Shown here one piece after another: positions 38,120 through 47,595 of a stretch of DNA of 64,000 nt. This stretch comes from Kiritimatiellia bacterium (lineage in GTDB: Bacteria; Verrucomicrobiota; Kiritimatiellia; WLWN01). The stretch spans positions 1,864,538 through 1,928,537 of the forward strand of contig WLWN01000001.1 of NCBI GenBank assembly GCA_012103575.1, in the 5' to 3' direction. A program made the translations under genes and the position numbers. The notes beneath the pieces are model-generated. The model did no database searches and was not told where the DNA came from. It worked only from the letters and a program-made list of their open reading frames with translations. The first letter of the stretch is position 1; each line of letters starts with the position of its first letter.

Positions 38120-38860
38120 CTAAGAACTCGTTCCGGCGCCCCTTCTTACGTTATCGAAATATCTCCCGTAACTTTCAAGGGCTTGATTAATAAATTGTTC
38201 AATGCCTACACCTGTCATGGTTGCGCCACTGATGGCATCAACCGCATGATCATTGCCTTGAGGGTGTTTGGAAAGAACCCCTCCCTTAACGACTTCAAAA
38301 GAAAGAGGTTTACCATTTTCCCACACTTTTTTATCCTTAAATTGATCTTGAAACCAATCGGTTGAACATTCGCCACCTAGCCCCGGGGTTTCTTTATGGC
38401 CAAAAAAGGTAACACCCACAATGGAACTTACATCTTCGTTTAGAGCAATATAACTATACACCGTAGACCATAATCCCATCCCCGAAGCGGGAAAGGCATA
38501 CTTCGTGATGTTGTTATTTTCTTCCCACATATAGAGTGGTAGTCTTATTTTTTGTTTTATATCTTCCTCGGTTAGCGCTTCAATCGTCAATCCTTGGATC
38601 TCTTTCCCCGTTGCTGGATCAATGACGATTTCATGAATATATTCTTTAAAAAGAGCTGTAATTTTTTCGCCTGATATTTTTTTGTCATGTTGATCAACCG
38701 TCGGAGTCCCAAATGCTTTCAGGACATTTAGCTTACGGTCATTCTCACGATTAAAGTTTTGTTTCGCCTTGAGTGATGCCGCCGTTGCTGACAACAACAA
38801 GCTACAGATAATACACACAATACCAGCAAATAATATAGTCCGCAGGTCCTCTTTACGCAT
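38120..38860 (-). CDS. nqrC: Na+-NQR subunit C
   Basis: NqrC carries covalently bound FMN. The 246-residue protein has one N-terminal membrane helix (TILFAGIVCIICSLLLSATA), GMGLWSTVYSYIALN, FFGHKETPGLGGEC and the flavinylation motif AISGATMTGVGIEQ, with the threonine that binds FMN. Its start overlaps the end of nqrB by 8 bases. Confidence 0.95.
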   Translation of the reverse strand: MRKEDLRTILFAGIVCIICSLLLSATAASLKAKQNFNRENDRKLNVLKAFGTPTVDQHDKKISGEKITALFKEYIHEIVIDPATGKEIQGLTIEALTEEDIKQKIRLPLYMWEENNNITKYAFPASGMGLWSTVYSYIALNEDVSSIVGVTFFGHKETPGLGGECSTDWFQDQFKDKKVWENGKPLSFEVVKGGVLSKHPQGNDHAVDAISGATMTGVGIEQFINQALESYGRYFDNVRRGAGTSS

Positions 38861-40055
38861 GAGAAAATTTCCTTAAGTAAGCGGCTCTTTGTTTAATATG
38901 AAATTGCAACACATAATGGTCAATTAAAGGTGCCATCACATTCATAAATAGAATAGCGACCATGACCCCCTCCGGATAGGCAGGATTGGTTACGCGAATC
39001 AAAATAACAAGAAACCCGATTAAAAAACCATAGATCCATTTTCCGAATCGAGTCGCTGCGGCAGAGACAGGATCGGTGGCCATGTATACCGCTCCAAAAG
39101 CAAACCCGCCCATAACAACATGATAATGGAAAGGGAGTTGTGTATATCCCGAAAATTGATCGGCGGGTAACCAATTTAAAACGGAGCTTCCTGCAAATAG
39201 ACCAATGACACAGGAAAGCATAATCTGCCACGATCCAATACCCGCAAGAATAAGAATCAAAGCGCCTAGTGCACACGCAATGAAAGAACTTTCGCCAATG
39301 CTTCCCCCCAAGGTTCCTAACGCTAAGGTTTTCCATGAAAAACCCGCTTCGGTTAACGTTTGTACGACATGCCCCCCTGTAGGAGATAACGCAGCAATGG
39401 CTAAGGGTGTTGCGCCGGTAAAACCTTCCATCACATTGGCTTTGTCATGCACCACGGTCCAAACGTTATCACCTGACATCTGTACAGGATATGCAAAGAA
39501 CAAAAAGGCACGGGCGGTTAACGCGGGATTTAATACGTTAAATCCCGTGCCTCCAAAAATCTCTTTACCAATCACTACCCCAAAAGAGATCCCTATGGCC
39601 ACCTGCCATAGAGGCACCGTAGGCGGCAATGTTAAAGGGAACAACATTCCTGTTACAAGAAATCCTTCATTAATTTCATGTTTTCGGATAACGGAAAACA
39701 ACACCTCCCATATTCCACCGACTGCGTAAGAGACTAAAATAATCGGTAAAACAATCGTAGCTCCCTGCATCATATCCGTCCACCAGGTCGGATTCGCAAC
39801 TAAATTTACAAGGTTGTATTGATGACCCGCTTTCCATATCCCAAAAAGTATACAGGGAATCAGGGCCAAGATGACCGTAATCATCGTGCGTTTCATGTCT
39901 ACAGAATCGCGGATATGCGAGGGTCCATCTGTAACATCCGAAGGCGTAAACAAAAAGGTATCGTTAGCTTCATATAAAGGATAAAGCTTGTCTAGCTTTC
40001 CATCGGGCTCAAAAAGGTGTTTTGATTTTTCTAATTGTTTTAAAAGAAACTTCAT
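38853..40055 (-). CDS. nqrB: Na+-NQR subunit B
   Basis: The main membrane subunit with covalent FMN and riboflavin. In 400 residues it has the N-terminal HIRDSVDMKRTMITVILALI, the motif EGFTGATPLAIAALSP with the FMN threonine, GGSIGESSFIACALGALILI and YMATDPVSAAATRFGKWIYG. Ten or so membrane helices are evident. It is spaced 6 bases from nqrA. Confidence 0.95.
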   Translation of the reverse strand: MKFLLKQLEKSKHLFEPDGKLDKLYPLYEANDTFLFTPSDVTDGPSHIRDSVDMKRTMITVILALIPCILFGIWKAGHQYNLVNLVANPTWWTDMMQGATIVLPIILVSYAVGGIWEVLFSVIRKHEINEGFLVTGMLFPLTLPPTVPLWQVAIGISFGVVIGKEIFGGTGFNVLNPALTARAFLFFAYPVQMSGDNVWTVVHDKANVMEGFTGATPLAIAALSPTGGHVVQTLTEAGFSWKTLALGTLGGSIGESSFIACALGALILILAGIGSWQIMLSCVIGLFAGSSVLNWLPADQFSGYTQLPFHYHVVMGGFAFGAVYMATDPVSAAATRFGKWIYGFLIGFLVILIRVTNPAYPEGVMVAILFMNVMAPLIDHYVLQFHIKQRAAYLRKFSHA

Positions 40056-40061
40056 AATGTG

Positions 40062-41423
40062 CTAAAGACCTTCTCGTTCTATTTCTTCTAATCCATTTTT
40101 GATAATTGTATAGAAATCCATTTTTGAAGGGCAAACAAATGAGCATAGAGCAAAATCTTCGGGATCGGTCTCTAATATGCCCAGTTTTATAGCTTCATCC
40201 GTATCATGCGCAAGAACAGCTCGAACTAAAAAATCGACTTTAATATTCATAGGCATGAACTTGTCATACCAACCCGTCATAACCATCGCGCGTATACTTC
40301 CATTTTGGTTGGTGTTCAAAGACCAGGTTGCTTTTTTTCTAAACCACCGTGAAAGAAAAAGGCTGGAATGACTAAACCGGTTAAGACCGGGCATTAACCA
40401 TCCCATAAAAAATCGCTCTTCGCTCTCAGGAATCACGTTGATACATGCATCCAGAAATGGAACGGGACGATCTAAAGGAACGGCGCGCCCCGATAACACA
40501 TCTCCGGAAAGAATTCGTTGAAACCCGCCGGCCAATTGATGCTCGAGTATCGGCCGAAGGGAACCACCTTGTCGAACACGATAGTGCGCTCGAGCCGACT
40601 CATGAATGCCGCCGCCCCCCACGGAAATAATTTTGCTTGAAGGGATCGCGCCTTCCAAGAACAGTTGACCAAGCAATATCGTATCAACTGCTTTTATCAC
40701 CCATACCGTATCCCCAGGACTGATCGGATCAACAAAATGAATATGCACGCTAGCATTGCCTGAAGGATGAGGTCCAGAAAAGGTATGCCGTTTAACGTTC
40801 TGAGTCTGTTTCAATTTTAGAGAAGCAGTTTCACCAACACAAAGATGTACATCGCCCTTTGTTAGTTTAGAGAGAAGATCTAATCCCGCTTGAAAAAACC
40901 GTTCCTGTTCGCCTAACACAACATTCACGTCAGGCTGAAAGGGGGCGGTGTTCATGCCATTAACAAAAATAGATTTAGGCGCCCTCTCCCTGTTAGGAAG
41001 CTTTGAAAAAGGGCGTTCTTTAATAAGAGCCATATAACCGGTGTCAAACAAATGAGAAAGAACTTCGTCACGAGAAAGGGAAGGGATTTCTTGAACCCCA
41101 TACTTCTTTAAAGGCTCAATTTCTTCATCCCGAGCTAGATCAATGATAATCTGTTCAATCGAACGTCTAGGCCCTAAAACAATCGATTGGATGATTCCTG
41201 CCGCAGGGGATCGAAACTGGAACGCTTCATTTTTTTTATCAAAAAAGAGAACGGAACCCCTTTTTACCCTATCGCCTTCTTGAATTTTTAGGCGCGGCTG
41301 AATGCCTTTAAATTCTTGGGGACAAATGGTAATGGTATCCGTTTGAAGGGCTTCTCGGATGTCAGGGGCTGGGAGGCCCTCTAACTTGATATCGAGTCCT
41401 TTTTTGATTTTAATAACGGCCAT
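40062..41423 (-). CDS. nqrA: Na+-NQR subunit A
   Basis: The start at 41423 (MAVIKIKKGLDIKLEGLPAP) matches the conserved beginning of NqrA; the frame is open further upstream but not conserved there. Other marks are QFRSPAAGIIQSIVLGPRRS, KLPNRERAPKSIFVNGMNTA and the C-terminal ALCSFVCPSKMDFYTIIKNG. The 453 residues are a normal length. A GAGG lies 14 bases before the ATG, an unusually long spacing. IS1380 copy E starts 98 bases upstream, next to a TTGACA. Confidence 0.95.
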   Translation of the reverse strand: MAVIKIKKGLDIKLEGLPAPDIREALQTDTITICPQEFKGIQPRLKIQEGDRVKRGSVLFFDKKNEAFQFRSPAAGIIQSIVLGPRRSIEQIIIDLARDEEIEPLKKYGVQEIPSLSRDEVLSHLFDTGYMALIKERPFSKLPNRERAPKSIFVNGMNTAPFQPDVNVVLGEQERFFQAGLDLLSKLTKGDVHLCVGETASLKLKQTQNVKRHTFSGPHPSGNASVHIHFVDPISPGDTVWVIKAVDTILLGQLFLEGAIPSSKIISVGGGGIHESARAHYRVRQGGSLRPILEHQLAGGFQRILSGDVLSGRAVPLDRPVPFLDACINVIPESEERFFMGWLMPGLNRFSHSSLFLSRWFRKKATWSLNTNQNGSIRAMVMTGWYDKFMPMNIKVDFLVRAVLAHDTDEAIKLGILETDPEDFALCSFVCPSKMDFYTIIKNGLEEIEREGL

Positions 41424-41484
41424 CGAATTTTTTTTTACCTCGTCAAAACTTGCGTCTCGTCTAACATTTAATACAAAGACCCTG

Positions 41485-41513
41485 TACTCTACCGATGAAA
41501 AATCTATTGTCAA
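41485..41513 (-). promoter_or_regulatory. Possible nqrA promoter beside the IS1380 copy E boundary
   Basis: TTGACA (41508-41513, minus strand) is a perfect -35. The -10 hexamer is poor (around AGAGTACAG after 17 bases). The IS end lies only 8 bases upstream of the -35, so any upstream control sites have been displaced. Confidence 0.3.
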
Positions 41514-41951
41514 ACAGTATTCCTGAATCCGTCAGATAAAATCTGACGATTTTTCATTACCTGTTGGGCTAAAGCGGGGAGCATACCCGTATTCAAACAA
41601 ACAACCCCACCCCAACAGGTGTGTATATGAAACAATATGAAAATAAAGACTGGCAAGGGCGAACTCAACAGCACAAGCGGAAATCATCTTTGCGGCCTGC
41701 TGCTTGAGGATCATGCTCAACGGATTCTTCCCTCCAATTTTCAACCACGCCGCTCCGATGCGATCTCTGATCGGGAGATCCTCCTTACCCAGATCGGCTT
41801 ACTTTGCAACGGTCGAACCGATTTCAATGATATCGACCTGTGAGAATTATAATATTAAATGCCCAAAAGAAGATATTGTAAAACAGGAGTGTTCCATGCC
41901 GAAATCTTCTAGATTTAGAAACTCGACAGAAGACAAAAAAAGGAGAAAGAC

Positions 41952-42530
41952 ATGGAACAAATCAAGAGTAGTATTCATCCCCGAAAAGGCAAGCATTTGA
42001 CACAGAAAGAACGGATCATGATTGAAACAATGCTCAAAAACCCAGGACGTCCTTTGGAGATAGCTACTAGCTATCTGGGAAGGCATCGTCGAACCATAGA
42101 GCGCGAAATTAAACGTGGGGAGGTAGAGCATTTCGATACAGAACTGCGAAAGAAGAAAGCATACAGCAGTGATCGAGCCCAGGAACTTCATGATCTAAAT
42201 GCGACGGCCAAGGGGCCTGAGCTTAAGCTTGGAAAGCATCATGAAACGGCTGTGTTTATCAGCGAGCACATTCTTGTTCACAAACGCTCACCCGATGTGG
42301 TTGCTCCTTTGCTTAAACAAGAGCAGAGACCTGCAGCGGTGAGTACAAAAACGCTGTATACCTATATTGACCAAGGTCTCATCCCGGGGGTGAGCAACGA
42401 GTCCCTATGGGAAAAACGAAAACGGATAAAACGAAAAAGACGTGCTATTAAGCGGGTTAAAAAGCAACATGCCCGAAGGACCAGTATCGAAAAACGGTGG
42501 ATTGTAAAATTAAATGCCGCAAAAAATGGA
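41952..42530 (+). pseudogene. IS30 transposase, N-terminal half
   Basis: It begins MEQIKSSIHPRKGKHLTQKE with a strong AAGGAG upstream. The DNA-binding part has LEIATSYLGRHRRTIEREIK. It continues KRSPDVVAPLLKQEQRPAAV and TKTLYTYIDQGLIPGVSNES, then ends around TSIEKR, where normal IS30 proteins enter the DDE domain. Confidence 0.8.
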
Positions 42531-42545
42531 CCTGAGAGCTTCTGT

Positions 42546-43061
42546 TCATGCGGCGATCTCCAAATCGAAACACTCCTGTGCGGGTTTGTATTCTAGGATC
42601 TTGCGAGGATAGTTGTTAATCCGCTTTTTCAATCTCACCAATACGGTCGATGGTATATTTTCCGATGTTGTCTCCTTTGGCGACGAAACGACGAACCATA
42701 CGGTTGGCATTTTCGTTGGAGCCTCGTTCCCAGGAAGAATACGGGTGAGCATAATAGAGTTTAACACGTCTCTTTTTGCTAAATCCGGAACGTTCCATCT
42801 GCTCCACGTCGAGAAACTCGCTCCCGTTATCGGCTGTAATCGACTTGAACATCGATCTGAATGGGCCAACTCCCATCGATCTTTCGATCGCTTTGAGGGC
42901 CTGCAGAACCGATGCCTGTGTTTTATCCGAAAGTTTTCTCACCCTTAGCATTCGGGTCTTTCTTTCTACTAACGTCATTAAAACCGGTTTTGAAGTTCCT
43001 TTTCCGCCGACGATCAAATCCAATTCCCAGTGCCCAAATTCCTCGCGTTTTTCTACGGTCG
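42546..43061 (-). pseudogene. IS30 transposase, C-terminal half, inverted
   Basis: The minus strand reads VEKREEFGHWELDLIVGGKG, the first catalytic Asp of the IS30 rve-type domain. It continues FKSITADNGSEF (second Asp) and LYYAHPYSSWERGSNENANR (Glu). After IDRIGEIEKAD the natural ending RINNYPRKILEYKPAQECFD lies in another frame. It cannot join the N-terminal half, which faces it. Confidence 0.8.
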
Positions 43062-44412
43062 ATGAGATTTTTATGAATGCCTTTAGACTTAAAAAGGGGA
43101 GTTAAAAAGGTAGCCTCTGAGCCGGTGTTCTGACGTCGTCTCGACGACCTGCCCCCAGCCAGAACCCATGTGGGGCTACGCAAACTCAACACCGAACTTC
43201 TTTCCTCGGGCCCCTTTGGCTAGGTAGATGTCGAAGGGCTTGATCTTGTTCCCGTCGATATCGATGTGAGCCCTTTAGGTCACTCAGGCTCTTCGAAAGA
43301 AGGCGTTTCCTACACCTAGAAGGGCCATGATGGTTACGCCCCGATATTTGCCTATGTGGGCACTCAAGGCCACATGCTTGAGTGCGAACTTCGACCCGGT
43401 AAACAACATTGTCAGTCGGGAACGACCGCGTTTATTGCCCGCAGCGTTGAAACGCTCCAAACCCTGGGCCTGGGTGGAAAATGTTTGCTTCGGCTTGATA
43501 GTGGCAACGCTGCGGCCGATAACTTCGACGCTTTTGGGGATCATTATTTCATCGTAAAGCGAAATCCTCGCCGCGAATGTCCTGAACAAATGCTGGCCCT
43601 TGCACGCCGAGTTGGAGACAAACAAGACAGTCGTGAAGGCAAGAACGTTTACACAGGCTTTTTCGATCATTTCCATCCCGGTGGCGACCAAAACCGCCCT
43701 TGTGTCCCGGTGGCCTTCGAAGTGATTGAACGCACCATCGATATCGATGGTCAGAAACTTCTGGTTCCTAAACTTGAGGTAAACACCTGGTGGACGAACC
43801 TCTCTTGTCGTGCCAAGACGGTGCTAGATCTCTATCATGGACATGGCCCCAGCGAGCAGTACCACAGTGAACTCAAAAGCGATCTTGATGTTGAGCGATT
43901 GCCTTCGGGGAGACTCTGTGCCAATAAGATTATTCTGTTATGCGCCATGGTGGCCTTCAACCTATTGCGCGGTCTTGGCCAAGAGGTCATCAAACGGGCT
44001 GGGCTTGCCCCGCAGAAAATCAACATCCCGCGCTGGCGAATCAAAACGGTTCTCAAAAATATCGTTTATTGCGCGGTTCGATTGGTCCGCCACTCCGGAC
44101 GAATTGAACTTCACTTTGGCAAGCGTTGTCGCTGGTTTGAAGTGATACAAGATATTGCCCATTCCTTCGCATAGCCCTCCGTGCACCTTTAACAATACTC
44201 TAAGGCGACTGCCCAAGGAGGCCTACGCCCCAAAATGGTCAAATCAGAGTGAATCTGACCTGTACGCTCAAAAAATTCATCAGGGTGATACTTGCCGGTC
44301 CCAATCCGCCCAAAAGCGAGCATCTCAAGGAAAAAGTTTTCAACTTTTGAGCCCCAAAACGCCTTCCGAAGCGATAGCTGACGGATTCAGGAGTATGTGT
44401 GAAGAAACGAAA

Positions 44413-45312
44413 TTAGGTTTTGTGTTCAAGAGCAGCCACATTTTTTTGTAAAACCGGACCCATATCTTTTGCCATATACTCTTTCCACCCTTCCTGAATT
44501 TTAGGCCATGATTCTAATGATTTTTTGGCCGTACTACACAGTTTATGAATCTCTTTAACAGAATCTATATCCAAAGGAAAAGAACACATCGCCGTCATTT
44601 TTGCATGAACCTCATCTGTGCCTAACGTTTTGTCGGATAATCCAGGATCTCCCTTTGCATCGAGAATGTCATCGGCTAATTGATAGGCTGTCCCCACTAA
44701 ATACCCGGATTCTGTCAGCACGTTAACAAGACTTTCATCCGTTCCACCGCAAATACCTCCGGAAAAGGCAAATAAGGCCCCTGTTTTTTTACGGGCTATA
44801 CGAACACATGTACTCCAATCAGCGGATTGCCCTCTAAACAGCAATTCTTGTTCCGATTCCCCCTGGCAAACTTCTCCGGTATATTTTACAAACGAATGAA
44901 CGAATCGGACGTCTTCGACCCTGCACATAATCTCAATGGCTTTAAAAAGAAGAAAATCTCCTACGAGAATCGCGCCGGGGATTCCTCGCTTGACCCAAAA
45001 CGTGGGCTCCTGTCTACGCAAAAGACCCCCATCAATCACATCATCATGCAAAAGGCTCGCTGCATGAATCATGTCCACCGCCGCCCCTGCATGCACCAAA
45101 AGGTCACGAGCAACGCCGGACCTTTTTCCGACTCTAAAAATCAAACGTGAGCGCAGCATTTTCCCTTGGCCAATAATGTTTTTAGAGTCATTCAACAAAA
45201 AGCGGAGGGAAGTTTCCTCTAGAGATGACACCATTAATGTGCGCACTTCTTCTAAATAATCGTTTATAGGGTCAGGGTAGTTTTCTCTGTGAATGGAATT
45301 CATGGGGAGCAT
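44413..45312 (-). CDS. Trans-polyprenyl diphosphate synthase
   Basis: These enzymes lengthen allylic diphosphates with isopentenyl diphosphate, for quinone side chains or undecaprenyl-type carriers. The 299-residue protein has the first aspartate-rich motif AASLLHDDVIDGG (DDxxD) and the second QLADDILDAKGD. GQGKMLRSRLIFRVGK supplies the upstream Arg, corresponding to the usual GGKRLRP. A quinone role fits the nearby Na+-NQR but is inference. It is divergent from gpmI. Confidence 0.85.
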   Translation of the reverse strand: MLPMNSIHRENYPDPINDYLEEVRTLMVSSLEETSLRFLLNDSKNIIGQGKMLRSRLIFRVGKRSGVARDLLVHAGAAVDMIHAASLLHDDVIDGGLLRRQEPTFWVKRGIPGAILVGDFLLFKAIEIMCRVEDVRFVHSFVKYTGEVCQGESEQELLFRGQSADWSTCVRIARKKTGALFAFSGGICGGTDESLVNVLTESGYLVGTAYQLADDILDAKGDPGLSDKTLGTDEVHAKMTAMCSFPLDIDSVKEIHKLCSTAKKSLESWPKIQEGWKEYMAKDMGPVLQKNVAALEHKT

Positions 45313-45425
45313 ACTGCATCAATGAAATAAAGTCGTCTAGTGCAAAAAATCGGGTTCTTGCATAATGTCACAGCAAAGCGTAGTGTTATCTTCATCTGGA
45401 ACCAACATCGTTGAGAAATATATAA

Positions 45426-47084
45426 ATGAAAGCATTAACTCCTTTAAAATCATTTCAGGGGCCTCAAGGCCCTGTTGTTCTTGCCATCATGGATGGCGTA
45501 GCCATCGGACCCTCTGAACAAGGCAATATGGTTCGTCAAGCGAACACGCCCCACTTAGACTGGTTACAATCAAACGTTGAAACCTCTCAATTAAAGGCTC
45601 ACGGGTCAGCTGTAGGGATGCCTACGGACGATGATATGGGTAATAGCGAAGTTGGACATAATGCCATTGGATGTGGCCGTGTTTTTCAACAAGGCGCGAG
45701 CTTAGTGAATCAATCCATCGAAAATCGGAACCTATTCAACGGTGATGTCTGGAAGGAACTTGTTGGCAACTGCATGGCTCATGATTCTACCCTCCATTTT
45801 TTAGGACTTCTCTCTGACGGTAATGTCCACAGCCATATCAACCACCTAGAAGCCATGCTCAAAGAAGCCAAAACAGCTGGTCTAAAAACAGTACGCATCC
45901 ATATTCTATTAGATGGACGCGACGTCCCACCAACTTCAGCTTTAGAATATGTAGATCGACTTGAGAAAACATTAGACCGATTAAACGAACCCCAAAAGTT
46001 TGATTACACGATTGCATCCGGAGGTGGACGCATGAAGTTCACCATGGACCGTTATGAAGCCGATTGGGATATGGTTAAACGGGGATGGGATATTCATGTT
46101 AAAGGAATAGGGCGTTTATTCGAATCAGCACGCCAGGCCATTGAAACCTTTCGCCAAGAAATTCCGGGTGTTATTGACCAAGATCTACCGGGATTTGTGA
46201 TTGCCGAGCATGGAACCCCTCTTGGACCGGTCAAAGAACATGACAGTTTAATTCTAACCCATTTCCGGGGCGATCGGGCCATTGAAATTTCAAGAGCGTT
46301 TGATGAAGAAAACTTTACGGCATTTGATCGCGGTCCACGTCCCAACGCTAAATATGCAGCCATGATGCAATACGACGGTGACTTAGACATACCCAATAAA
46401 TATCTGGTTACCCCGCCTGCCATTAATGACACCATGGGCGAATATGTAGCCGCCACACATCTTCGACAGCTGGCTATTAGCGAGACCCAGAAATATGGTC
46501 ATGTAACCTATTTTTTTAATGGGAATCGTTCGGGGAAATTTAACGAAGAACTAGAAACGTATATTGAAGTCCCCTCTGACAACGTGCCCTTTGAGCAAAG
46601 ACCGTGGATGAAAGCCGCTGAAATTACAGACGTGGTGATCGACGCTATTTTAAAAAACGAATACGCCTTTATACGATTAAACTATCCAAATGGCGATATG
46701 GTGGGTCATACAGGAAATTGTTTAGCCACCGAAATATCCGTGGAAGCCGTAGATCTGGGAATTGGACGACTTATACAAGCCGTTAAAAAGGTGGGAGGCA
46801 TCCTGATCGCTTCAGCTGATCACGGGAACGCAGATGAGATGTATCAGATTGATAAAAAGACAGGAACCGTTGGTATCGATCCAGAAACAGGCAAACCAAA
46901 GTCTAAGACAAGTCACACCTTGAATCCCGTGCCCGTACACATTTATGATCCTGCTGGAACGGCTAAAATAAGATTGTCTCCGCATAACGATCTGGGGATT
47001 AGTAGTCTAGCCGCAACATGCATCACCTTAATGGGGTATCAGCCGCCTTCCGATTATGATCCGAGCATTATTATTGTGAACTGA
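45426..47084 (+). CDS. gpmI: 2,3-bisphosphoglycerate-independent phosphoglycerate mutase
   Basis: It interconverts 3- and 2-phosphoglycerate in glycolysis using two Mn2+ ions and a phosphoserine. The 552-residue protein has VVLAIMDGVAIGPSEQGN with the first metal Asp, DMGNSEVGHNAIGCGRVFQQ with the catalytic Ser, LLSDGNVHSHINHL, HILLDGRDVPPTS, MKFTMDRYEADWDMVKRGWD and LIASADHGNADEM. Length and motifs match the alkaline-phosphatase-superfamily enzyme. The frame is intact. Confidence 0.95.
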   Translation: MKALTPLKSFQGPQGPVVLAIMDGVAIGPSEQGNMVRQANTPHLDWLQSNVETSQLKAHGSAVGMPTDDDMGNSEVGHNAIGCGRVFQQGASLVNQSIENRNLFNGDVWKELVGNCMAHDSTLHFLGLLSDGNVHSHINHLEAMLKEAKTAGLKTVRIHILLDGRDVPPTSALEYVDRLEKTLDRLNEPQKFDYTIASGGGRMKFTMDRYEADWDMVKRGWDIHVKGIGRLFESARQAIETFRQEIPGVIDQDLPGFVIAEHGTPLGPVKEHDSLILTHFRGDRAIEISRAFDEENFTAFDRGPRPNAKYAAMMQYDGDLDIPNKYLVTPPAINDTMGEYVAATHLRQLAISETQKYGHVTYFFNGNRSGKFNEELETYIEVPSDNVPFEQRPWMKAAEITDVVIDAILKNEYAFIRLNYPNGDMVGHTGNCLATEISVEAVDLGIGRLIQAVKKVGGILIASADHGNADEMYQIDKKTGTVGIDPETGKPKSKTSHTLNPVPVHIYDPAGTAKIRLSPHNDLGISSLAATCITLMGYQPPSDYDPSIIIVN

Positions 47085-47166
47085 TCTCGCCTGAGTTAAA
47101 ACGTGCTCAGTTCAAAAGTTCGGTCCACCAATGGATATAAGTTGGTTTCAACCGCATCGGCTATGA

Positions 47167-47565
47167 TCAGCCCATGAACCAGAAGAAATCCTCCGACACA
47201 TAATCATTGGTGGGATCTATATACCATGAAAGGTACCCATTATCAGCCTGATGAATCCACCGGAGCTGACCGTTGACAATTTTCCCAACATCAAGAACAT
47301 GAAACAAGTTCGTTTTTGTCCACATGGGAAAGTTATACTGATTGGGGTGAATTTGGAAATAAGCGTCAAAGGTATCCCCAGCTTGGTTTTGTTCAACAAA
47401 CCCGAGAAGAGCGCTAAATAAGGTATTGTCTGACCTGGCAATATTATTGCTTCGCGTGGGTGGAGAAATCACTCGCTTTTTTAAACCTACATGCCTCCAG
47501 TTGAGATCATTGACCAAATTTAAAGAATAGGTATTATCGTTTTTAAATGCTGGAAAGGTATCTTC
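47167..47565 (-). pseudogene. Fragment of an unrecognised protein next to IS1380 copy F
   Basis: The open frame reads EDTFPAFKNDNTYSLNLVND, LNWRHVGLKKRVISPPTRSN, FVEQNQAGDTFDAYFQIHPN and WIHQADNGYLSWYIDPTNDY, and ends FFWFMG. There is no good start codon, and a stop precedes it near the IS boundary. It looks like the C-terminus of a larger secreted protein that lost its beginning. No family is recognised. Confidence 0.4.
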
Positions 47566-47595
47566 CTATAGGGAAAGGCAACAAAAAAACAGAAA

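Larger units (their letters stand above)
41842..43061. mobile_element. IS30-family element, internally inverted, inside IS1380 copy E
   Basis: The 5' half reads on the plus strand and the 3' half, including the transposase C-terminus and a terminal repeat (AGGAGTGTTTCGATTTGG), reads on the minus strand. The break lies near 42500-42530 and the other junction is at the element edge near 43060, next to similar GAAAAACG motifs. Confidence 0.7.
41627..44174 (+). pseudogene. IS1380-type transposase, copy E, split by IS30
   Basis: The first part ends in NGRTDFNDIDL at the IS30 junction and the second resumes at DEIFMNAFRLKKGS. It has the shared frame change and both TAG codons. From 43356 the C-terminal 272 residues are open and equal those of copies C and F. 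Confidence 0.85.
41522..44391 (+). mobile_element. IS1380-type insertion sequence, copy E, carrying a nested IS30
   Basis: Both ends are intact. Bases 41522-41841 and 43062-44391 are IS1380 sequence; the insert between has replaced about 9 bases (TACCGGGGT). The outer flanks read AGTAT-T on the left and AGTAT on the right, a duplication with one extra base. It lies between nqrA and the polyprenyl synthase gene. Confidence 0.9.

Noticed and set aside
40062-41513. NqrA start at 41513
   Set aside because: The extra 30 codons are not conserved in NqrA, while MAVIKIKKGLDI at 41423 matches the family start.
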